From contig NMRA01000516.1 of NCBI GenBank assembly GCA_002633005.1, forward strand, positions 37,346-101,345: DNA of 64,000 nt, written 5' to 3'. Each line of letters starts with the position of its first letter. The first letter of the stretch is position 1. The DNA is from Phoronis australis (lineage: Eukaryota > Phoronida > Phoronidae). The notes beneath the pieces are model-generated. The model was not told where the DNA came from and made no database searches. It saw only the letters and a program-made list of their open reading frames with translations. Below, one piece after another: positions 55,090 through 64,000 of this stretch. Position numbers and translations under genes: made by a program.

Positions 55090-56165
55090 TGTCAATGTTA
55101 TATCACTGAGTGTGCTCAGTTGTAAATATTGTAACCCAGTGTGAACAGCCAGCCCAGTCGTAAATGTTCCAACCCAGTGTGAACAGTCAGCTAAGTTGTA
55201 AATGTTATAAACCCAGTGTGAGCAGTCAGCTCAGTTGTAAATGTTGTAACCCAGTGTGGTATTATTATAAAACCCCCACGACCCATGACCCCTCGACCCA
55301 GTCTACACAAGCTCGACTCAATCTGAATGTAGAACAAGCACTGGCTTGCAGGACCAGTGAGTTGGGCCGTGAATTCGGCTAACTTTTCCCTGTGTTTTAC
55401 AAATAAGAATCGATTTGGCAAGTTTGAAAGCCAAAAACATAAAAAACAACGCAACCAAGTCAAGAGACCTACCAATGTTACAAATGTCATTCCCGGCAGA
55501 GTGTAATCCTCTTGTCTGCTCTTCAGTGAATAGCAGATTCAACTTTCTGCAGAGTGCGAGGAACTGACAAAACTGTAATTTCATTAGTAAATACAGTTTT
55601 GAAAAAACAAACTGTTAACTAAAAAAAAGTATTTTAACATTTTTGGAGTATATTGTAAATGAGTATACAACAGAAAGCAAATAATAAAAATGTGAAATTA
55701 TGTACATTCACATTAACCTAGTACTCTCTCCCCAAGCTTAGTGCAATTGGTAGCTTCTCGTTGACTATTTCCGTGACAACGATAGTGCACTCACAAAGCA
55801 CTATTTCAGATTATGTTTTCACACCACTTTCTGTGTTTAATCACCAGACTTGAGCCAGAGCAGACTCACGTGTAGCTACGTCTTATGGGAAAGTCACTCA
55901 GCGATGTAATAAGATTATGAATATGTAAAAAGCAAAAAAATACCTCTATTGGCATAAGTCGTGGGTAGAGGGTCAAGGGGGTTGTGGGTCAAGAAGGTTG
56001 TGGGTCAAGGGGGTTGTGGGTGTCGAAGGGGCTTCAGAGCAATCCCCCAGTGTGAACAGTCACCTCAGTTGTGGATGTTAGTGTGAACAGTCAGCTCAGT
56101 AGTAAATATTATAACCCAGTGTGAACAGTCACCTCAGTTGTAAATGTTATAACCCTTGGTGTTCA
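55090..56165. repeat. 38-bp minisatellite split by a transposon
   Basis: Copies of AACCCAGTGTGAACAGTCAG plus CTCAGTTGTAAATGTTGT lie at about 55090-55257 and resume at about 56046-56165. The element between them is a copy of the inverted-repeat element of 36.6-38.5 kb. Confidence 0.88.
55258..56044. mobile_element. Second copy of the inverted-repeat element, inserted in a minisatellite
   Basis: About 790 bp, homologous to the outer parts of 36643-38537 and without the nested CTCF-motif repeat. Its ends are degenerate (ATTATTATAAAACCC and GGGCTTCAGAGCAATC). CCCAGTGTG stands on both sides, but it is part of the minisatellite unit, so it cannot be told from a target duplication. Confidence 0.75.
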
Positions 56166-57049
56166 CTAAACCAGAATTTGAGTTTGAACAGTTGCAACTC
56201 TTGGTGTGACAGGCAGCAAATGAATAAAGGTTATAGTTTAAGATATAGCCTAGTTTACTTGATGTGAACAGGACTATTTCCATTCTGTTGTCAGTCATAA
56301 CATGTGAATCACCAATGACAATGCCAGCATTACATCACTGACACACAGTTGCATCAACAGACTGGCCTGAGGGATGTTAGTGGGGTCTAAGATTAGCCAT
56401 TATTTTGTGACTAAGTGTTGACACAGTCCACAAGGCTTACATCAGGTGTCAACAATGACAAAAGCATCAGACTGAACCAATCCATAGTGTGTCTTGTAGT
56501 GACAGCTATTGAGCAGGTAGCAGAATATAAAATTAGTTGCCCAAGATTATAGAAGCAACAGAGCATGGCACTATTAACCCCTTTTACAACAGAGAGCAAT
56601 TTTTAGTAACAGAAATGTACTGGAGCCATCACAAAATTGCAGCTTTTCAACAATGTTCTGGACAGGTAAAGAGGAGAGAACAATGAGAATATGTGTATAC
56701 TGGATACACAGCTTTGATAATATCAGAAATGTCAGTTTTAACATACTTCTTACTCATACTTAAAAGCTAGTGATTATTATGGTACATAGGTTATGGTGCT
56801 GCTCTATTTTCAGATCACTCATCAAGGACCATAACCCTTGAAAGCAATCCTAATATGTATTGGGTGGTTCACTACAGCTACCAAATCATGACTGAACCTT
56901 TTACAAAGACCACAGTGGTGAGGCACAAAAAGTTTGAGCTTGAGCCTAGGCCACAGAAAACAGCATTTTTGAATTGGTCTGTTTGCTTGACAATTAATGT
57001 GGTAACTTCATGTTTTTAGTTGTCCATACGTTCAAAATGAAAAATCGCC
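56166..57049. other. Non-coding stretch, nothing recognised
   Basis: No exon, RNA gene or strong repeat seen. Confidence 0.5.
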
Positions 57050-57225
57050 CGATTGCCAGCTGAAATAATTTAGAACCTTTCTTTCTGTTTAGGACCTTTC
57101 CTTCTGTTAACGTCACCCAATTGCCAGGTGAAAAAGTTCAGGACCCTTCTTTTAGTCAGCATCATCAGATTGCCAGGTGAAATAGTTCAGAACCCTTCTT
57201 TTTGTCAGCAATCAACCGATGCCAG
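57050..57225. repeat. Short tandem repeat of about 60 bp, three to four copies
   Basis: Diverged units contain ATTGCCAGGTGAAATAGTTC then AGAACCCTTCTTTTTGTCAGC. Similarity falls toward the ends. Confidence 0.75.
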
Positions 57226-57639
57226 CTCAAAAATCCCTTTTTTCTTTAAACAGTGAGGTAAAACCAGTAATGCTATTTTTGGTCAGGGTGTATTACAAAA
57301 GTTATTATCTCATGGAAATGATTGCATGACACAAAACATATTTTAAAGAACCATTAAGTTTTTACTGTAGCAGATGACAAACGTCCGATTTTGTTTAACG
57401 ACTAAGAGTATTCCTGTCTTTGCATTAGCATTCACAGAATTTGGTTGTAATTCCGAGAATAAATATTGATTTTACACAGCCCAAGTTCAAGTAAACATTA
57501 AATGAAATCAAACAAGTGACAAATAGGTAACTAGTAACCACAATCAATTGAATTACTGGTTTCCTTTCCAGGAAACACCAATCACAAATAATTGCACATA
57601 AAGTAAATCTTCACCAATAAAGCCATTTTCCCCCAACAC

Positions 57640-57674
57640 GTTGCCCTTAGATGGCAATGCCATCTAAGGGCAAC
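57640..57674. repeat. Perfect 17-bp inverted repeat
   Basis: GTTGCCCTTAGATGGCA, one base, then its exact reverse complement TGCCATCTAAGGGCAAC. It would form a 17 bp stem with almost no loop, so it is a DNA palindrome rather than an RNA hairpin. It may be the remains of a mobile element or a recombination junction. Confidence 0.97.
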
Positions 57675-58414
57675 AGACCAAGTAGCTGTTTGGCAGCACT
57701 CTGGATGTTTGTAGGAGTTTATGCAGTGACATTTCTTGAAATTTATTATAAATTTTATTTGACCCTCATGTGGTTAAATTGTTAGTGTTAACAGGTGTGA
57801 CAATCAAGACACAAAAACACCCATCTCAAAATGCCAGTTCCATTTCGCCAAGTAAAAAGAATCTGCCAAATTTCTCAACATAACATATATTAAGAACATA
57901 GTACTTAATTATCAGCAATTAGTTAAGAACACACAATTGTCATAACAACACACATGGCTGTCAATAGACATCGTAAAATTTTCATTACTTGCATTTGACA
58001 AGAAGAATGACAATACCAACAATTTTGTTTTAGTGTAAAATAACTATAAAGTTAAAAAGATTGTTACTGGATAACTTTCCTTCACTGGTGTTTTTACATT
58101 CATTTTTTGAAATATGAATTAAATAGCATGAGACAGCAAAACAAAGCCATAAGCAATATTAATGATATCAATAATAACCTTTCCAGTTTAACCAGCATAG
58201 TTTCAGTATACATAAAATTGCTAAGTGATGAAAGGCCATCCGGCTCAAGAAATCTGCTCTAGAACAATAGTTTACTAAATGCACGAAAAGTGAACGACAT
58301 TCAAAGGAATAGATTTCAGAACATTTGGAAATAATTGTAATCAATTAACATGATATACAGTTATCTCACAGCAACCTCCCAACACTAAGTAAACACTCTT
58401 TATTTATTTGGTAA

Positions 58415-60070
58415 CACAGCACAAAAACAATCCAGGATTAAAAACTTATGAAAAGAATTCAAAGATGTCAATTCCAAAAAAATTGCACAACAGCAAAACC
58501 TCATGTGCAGAAAAATACATTAAACCAATCTATAGTGTTCACAAGACATTGACCAACCCGTATGGGAGACGTAATCTTAATTCTCCGAGTATGTCCTACT
58601 ATCCCCAAACATTAAATTTGTAGGTCATACCATGTTCACTAAGGAAAATTTACCAGCCTGTCCTGTCACCCGCCAAAGCTGTACATACCTGATCACCATC
58701 ACCCTAACTACTTAAACAAACACAGGTGACTACGTACCTCCAGTCACATGATATGTTAATTATATGTTCTGGTTCTCTCATCTCCTTATCTGCAGATATA
58801 CAGTATCTCACTGTCACTTAAGGACACAGGCACCTGACATATGATGTAAAAATAATTAAAGCATTCCAACTGCTCATATCACTCAGTGTTCACGCAAAGC
58901 AAAAATGTAGGTGTGCTGCTGCGCATCGGTGCAGTGAAAACAAAAATATCATCTTAGGGTCCTCTGAACTTGCAGACGAATTGGAACAAGAGAGGCACAA
59001 AAATGGGAATAGTCACTTAAAGGACCACGCAATTTGAGAACCATTTGCTCCACTGATTAATGGATATCAAACTGGTTCTCAAAATCCTGGACCTCTATAA
59101 GTGACTATTGCCAAAAATTCATCATCCTAGTACAGAATACGAAGAAGTAAAAGAGGAATTTTAGTTACCTTTCCACATAAAAACACTTACCGGGGTATAA
59201 CTAGAAACGAAATTTGCGCCCCGTGTTAAAACACTACAATGAANCACAGCACAAAAACAATCCAGGTTTAAAAACTTATGAAAAGAATTCAAAGATGTCA
59301 ATTCCAAAAAAATTGCACAACAGCAAAACCTCATGTGCAGAAAAATACATTAAACCAATCTATAGTGTTCACAAGACATTGACCGACCCGTATGGGAGAC
59401 GTAATCTTAATTCTCCGAGTATGTCCTACTATCCCCAAACATTAAATTTGTAGGTCATACCATGTTCACTAAGGAAAATTTACCAGCCTGTCCTGTCACC
59501 CGCCAAAGCTGTACATACCTGATCACCATCGCCCTAACTACTTAAACAAACACAGGTGACTACCTCCAGTCACATGATATGTTAAATTATATGTTCTGGT
59601 TCTCTCATCTCCTTATCTGCAGATATACAGTATCTCACTGTCACTTAAGACACAGGCACCTGACATATGATGTAAAAATAATAAAAAGCATTCCAACTGC
59701 TCACATCACTCAGTGTTCACGCAAAGCAAAAATGTAGGTGTCCTGCTGCGCATGGGTGCAGTGAAAACAAAAATATCATCTTAGGCTCCTCTGAACTTGC
59801 AGACGAATTGGAACAAGAGAGGCACAAAAATGGGAATAGTCACTTAAAGGACCACGCAATTTGAGAACCATTTGCTCCACTGATTAATGGATATCAAACT
59901 GGTTCTCAAAATCCTGGACCTCTATAAGTGACTATTGCCAAAAATTCATCATCCTAGTACAGAATACGAAGAAGTAAAAGAGGAATTTTAGTTACCTTTC
60001 CACATAAAAACACTTACCAGGGTATAACTAGAAACGAAATTTGCGCCCCGTGTTAAAACACTACAATGAA
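58415..60070. repeat. Approximately 830 bp direct duplication with single N
   Basis: 58415-59243 and 59245-60070 are near-identical (829 and 826 bp) and meet at the single N 59244. They differ at scattered bases and small indels, as alleles would. No gene is recognised in either copy. Confidence 0.95.
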
Positions 60071-61243
60071 AACTCTTTGAACAGTAGTTGATAAGAAGTG
60101 CAGCGGTATAACATTAACAAGTCATTGAAAAATAGAACAACATTCAACAAATATTTTCGTCCAAATTGAAGGATTTCCCCATTGATAAGTGCTATTAGGA
60201 CAGAAGATGTCAAAAATAAAATTATAAAAACTATCAATGATAGCATGCTCTTGTTTGCTACAGCAAAGCATACAATACAGTTCTGTACCAAAATAAGGGT
60301 AAGAGAATCATGAGCTAGTGCCAGGGTAACTGTTCAAGAGCACAAAATGTGACATTTGGCACACTGGTGGCAATACAGATGGAAAATCTGGTCAAGCTCA
60401 CACAACCCCAAACAACATTCATGCATTAAACACAGAAAACAGAGTCATCATGCAAATCCTACTATCCCTAGCAATCTTCTTCCCTCACCTGAGCCATCTA
60501 AATTAAACCAGACAGCTGTTAAGAGAACAGTGTGTTCTGCAATACCACAAACCAGTCCTCTACCTCAGCTACTGTGCTCTTGATATGCAAATACTAAAAA
60601 CTATGAACTCCAAGAAACATTTGCTGAAACTACTGTAAAGTCAGGTCTGATCCATTGTGATACAGAAATCTGAATGTAGCCAAGTAGGAATCAATATCAT
60701 GCGGGTATTAAGTTTGCCATGTGAAATTTCTGTTGTTAAAATGTTTGCTTAAGGTTAGGGTTCTCACTATTTCACTAGTGTGTTCTTCACTATGAAACCA
60801 ATGGCTCCACACAGAAAAGCAGTGTTGCAATTATTTTTAAATTTGCAAAGCTGCACCTCAATCCCCCATCTTTTAAGTACACAACTGGAATTACGTTTTG
60901 ATAAATGACGTCCCACAAAAATAAACATTTAGAAAATTTTAGTCTGTTAAAAGTATCATGTAACACCTACTGGTAGATTAGATCATGTGCATCACTTGAC
61001 CACCATCAGGGAAATAAAAACAAATGAAACGATTTCTACAATTTCTATTCAAAACAACTGAAGAATTATGAATAAATCAAAATGTTAATTTGTTTGGATC
61101 CTTGCAACTGCCAATTAAATATGGGCGAGACTCACAAAATTCTCTTTGCAATCTACGATAATAAGTATATTTACAACTTTAAAGACAAAATCAATATTTT
61201 TCAATGAAATTGACCATGCCCAAGCAATGAGAGGTAGAAGAAT
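60071..61243. other. Non-coding AT-rich stretch
   Basis: I see no exon or strong repeat here. Confidence 0.5.
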
Positions 61244-61715
61244 GAAATGTTTTACTGACTGACCTACGCATCTCACAGGAATGATGGTAGACCATAAGGG
61301 AACAATGTTTTACTGGCAGACCTACCCAATCCACAGGAATGATGATAGACCATCAGGGAACAATGTTTTACTGGCAGACCTACCCATCTCACAGGAGTGA
61401 TGGTAGACTATAAGGGAAAAAAATGGGGTTACCAATATTCCAGGGCGTCCATAATTCCGACGCGTAACCCCNAAAATGCATAGACCAAGGTTTTTACATC
61501 TAAGTTTACAAAACAGCCTTCTGTAGTGAGCATTTTTAATAAAAAATTGGTGTAGACCAAGACTTTTACAATGCTATCAACCAAGTGTGAGCATAGGGAA
61601 AAATGTTTTACTGGCTGACCTACCCATCTCACAGGAGTGATGGTACAGCATGAAGGAAAAAACAATGTTTTACTGATTAACCAACCCACCTCAAATAAAT
61701 GATGATAGAACAAGA
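61244..61715. repeat. Tandem repeat of about 61 bp, interrupted
   Basis: Units with TGTTTTACTGGCAGACCTAC then CCATCTCACAGGAATGATGG occur three times at 61244-61410 and two to three times at 61605-61700. The middle contains a single N at 61472, and AGACCAAG(A/G)(T/C)TTTTAC is repeated around it. Confidence 0.85.
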
Positions 61716-64000
61716 CAATATTCCAAGTATGGTGTAACCCAAATCTTTTTGAGATGTTAAGTAACTGACAAGAATATATAATACATGTAATAATGGACAA
61801 GCAGCTGAGGGTGTCCCTGTGTAAAACTGACAGTATAATTCTTCACTTGTTTAGCAAACACTATGGCAGAAATGAGTAATAGCTTTCGTCTAATTTCTCA
61901 ATAAAAATAAAAATAAAAATAAACATAAAGAAATTTCTAGTTCAAGGCAAGATTAGTACAGTAAATCTAACAACAATTTTTAGGACAATTTTTTCTGATA
62001 GATACGTATTTCCTAGACTAACAATAATAATATCGGAAATACCTATAGTTCCAAAATGGCAGGCCATCCGAAAATTATGGTTTTAAGGGCAGCAAAGAAG
62101 CAAAGTTTGGGAAAATTTCAATTATTTTTGTAACAAAAATGGAGCAAGGCTTACACCAACCCAGTATGTGTCCAGCAGTGTCGCAGTCTGAGTCCACCTC
62201 AGGTTGATTGACCCTTCGGAGAGACATGGTCTCTTAAGCCTGTTTGAGTAAACCTTGGAGCTAAGCCAGTTGAAATCCATTGATTGCAAGTATTATGTGT
62301 CGCTTGGCATTCCTAGGTAATGACACTTACACACTTACACACTAATGTTGTCATAGGAGAGGACTGGTTCAAAACCTAGAGGTCCTCCCACGAGGGGTCA
62401 TCAGTCAGGTATCTGTCAAGTTGACTGCCCTCCTGAAATGTAATTATTTTTAAGTGGTCCTAACCTGAAGTTATATGTATCCTGAACACCTAAATAAATG
62501 AAATGACTACACAGCCAGAATTACACTCATCCCATAAAATTTCTAAGAATGAAAAACACGAACCCATAAAAGGCACTTCACTAACTGCCTCTGAGAAGTC
62601 ACGTATTATTACTGAACGTTTCCTGTATATACCGCACTATGTCTGTCATGGAGAGGCAGATTTCGGGGTGGGGGGAGGCATCCGGAAGCAACCAAAAACA
62701 TTTTGCTGCCATTTCCCTTGAAAACTATGGTTGGACACCCCTTACAACTTCCAATGTCAATTAGTGTGAAGAAGCTTTGGCTGGATTGTTCACAATGCAC
62801 TGAAGTTTCAGTGAGTACGAAGCTTCGCTTTTAATCCAACTATTATAAGCGAAGTTTCGCTTGCAGGTTAACTACCGGAGTTACCGTATTCGCCGTAATA
62901 AGCGCCCAGGGCATTTAGAAAAGTTTGGTTCAGGGGGGGGGCGCTTATTATAACCCAAGGCGGTTGAAACCCGGTCTCCGAAACGGTGAAATCGGAAGCT
63001 AAGATTCATCAAATTTACGCTCTGTGACGTATCTGTAATCTATGAAAGACTTTCGACAAAACTGTGGTGCATTGCTATCAAACTTTGCTACTTAATTACG
63101 ATCATTTTACAGAAAATTGTGCTGAAATCCCAGGGCGAAAACTCGCCGACTGACTGCCTCGAAATCGCCGTCTTCGATATGACGACTTCAATGCTTGAAT
63201 AAAAATAGTTTCGACTCAAGCAAGTTACCTGAAATCTTCATTAGTTTTCTAACGTCTCTAACATTTTTTTAAGTTCCCGTGGAGTCTGGATTAACGGCAG
63301 GTTTAAGTACAAATCTGCAACATCGTGCCATCGACATGTATGATCGGCAACACGATGATAAAAATGTCTGGACGAACACACATGCTGTTGTCACGTGACG
63401 TTTGTTTTGAAGTTCGTCTGCATTTGTGAGTAAGCGAGCGCGTGCGTGTCACCAGAGTTCATTTGCCAAAGCAGAGACCGTCTTTTGGCCAGAGCCACGC
63501 AATCTAACGAGCTAGATGTGCATTGATTGTGTCTAAAGAAATTTGCACAAGCAGTAGACCTAAACCTAAACCAGAGCGTGTTTCATTCAGCACTTGCCGG
63601 TCTCATGTGCTAAAAACATTCAACATTTGTCTCGGTAAGGCTCATATTAGTCGCCGTGTAGCTGGATACGTACGTACATGTAACTATCTGACAGTTATTT
63701 TTCGGTGTAAGGGTGTGTAAGCATTCACTGTCAGTTGTCATTTTATTGGATATTCGGCTTAAGAATACCAATTAAGGTTAATCAAACAATCTATCTCCTA
63801 AATAACGCAAACATGTTTTATAGTATTAGAAATTGTCGGAAATTAGTGCCAATATTCATTTCTTACCGATGCTATGCTACACGTTTCAAGACTGGATAGT
63901 TCCCAAGTAATGTCTTTGATGACAGGTTCATATATGTAGCGCGCGCTTCCCGGCCACGTGCGTTTAACACCGAGTTATTTTTATTCGTGAGACAGTCGAT
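61716..64000. other. Right end of the window, no exon recognised
   Basis: A dispersed-element fragment at about 62880-62965 has two TAATAAGCGCCC-type arms in inverted orientation (the second as GGGCGCTTATTATA). From about 63100 CpG content rises and E-box palindromes occur (GTCACGTGAC 63390-63399; CCACGTGCG near 63954). This could be a promoter region, but no first exon or transcript evidence is visible. Confidence 0.4.

Noticed and set aside
63380-64000. Promoter and first exon of the SRCIN1-like gene
   Set aside because: E-box palindromes and raised CpG are suggestive, but no start codon and phase-1 exon matching the family N-terminus could be found.

Overview
This is a piece of animal (metazoan) nuclear genome, most likely from a marine invertebrate. 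Two multi-exon, spliceosomal-intron genes can be assembled from it. Both are clear homologues of vertebrate genes, but introns and spacers are full of minisatellites, small DNA transposons and a dispersed repeat family. There are no bacterial-style operons, no rRNA and no CRISPR. I cannot name the species; a lancelet-, hemichordate- or lophotrochozoan-like genome is a guess from intron density and repeat style.

Plus strand, about 1.7 to 14.3 kb: a ferroportin (SLC40A1-like) iron exporter in six recognised exons. One of them, 1738-1808, is too short to show as a long open frame. Splice phases join cleanly and give about 650 residues, with only the extreme N-terminus missing. An approximately 1 kb segment carrying exon 3 is present twice in tandem with a single N at the junction, and a 977-base gap lies in the last intron. 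The protein keeps the ferroportin fold motifs but differs from human at three of the four residues described as metal ligands and at the hepcidin-binding cysteine.

Minus strand, 48.3 down to 19.35 kb: a SRCIN1 (p140Cap) / KIAA1217 (sickle tail) family adaptor. I place 15 main exons plus two phase-compatible candidate microexons (42 and 27 nt). The main exons sum to an exact open frame of 1,134 codons plus stop. The 5' end (start codon) is not found. The two genes converge tail to tail across a 5 kb spacer (14,275-19,353). I see no functional link between them.

Repeats: about a dozen minisatellites, several of which touch splice sites of the SRCIN1-like gene; a TTAA-flanked 1.67 kb element (44,906-46,572); a TTA-flanked 569 bp Harbinger-like element (28,495-29,063); a terminal-inverted-repeat element in two copies (36,643-38,537 and about 55,258-56,044); and a repeat family (8.2-9.3, 29.1-30.8 and 37.0-38.2 kb) that carries a CTCF-core-like motif about every 145 bp in one orientation. 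From 48.3 to 64 kb I recognise no functional exon, only repeats and one decayed HIRAN-like gene fragment. Three large direct duplications each have a single N at their junction, which suggests unmerged haplotypes in the assembly.
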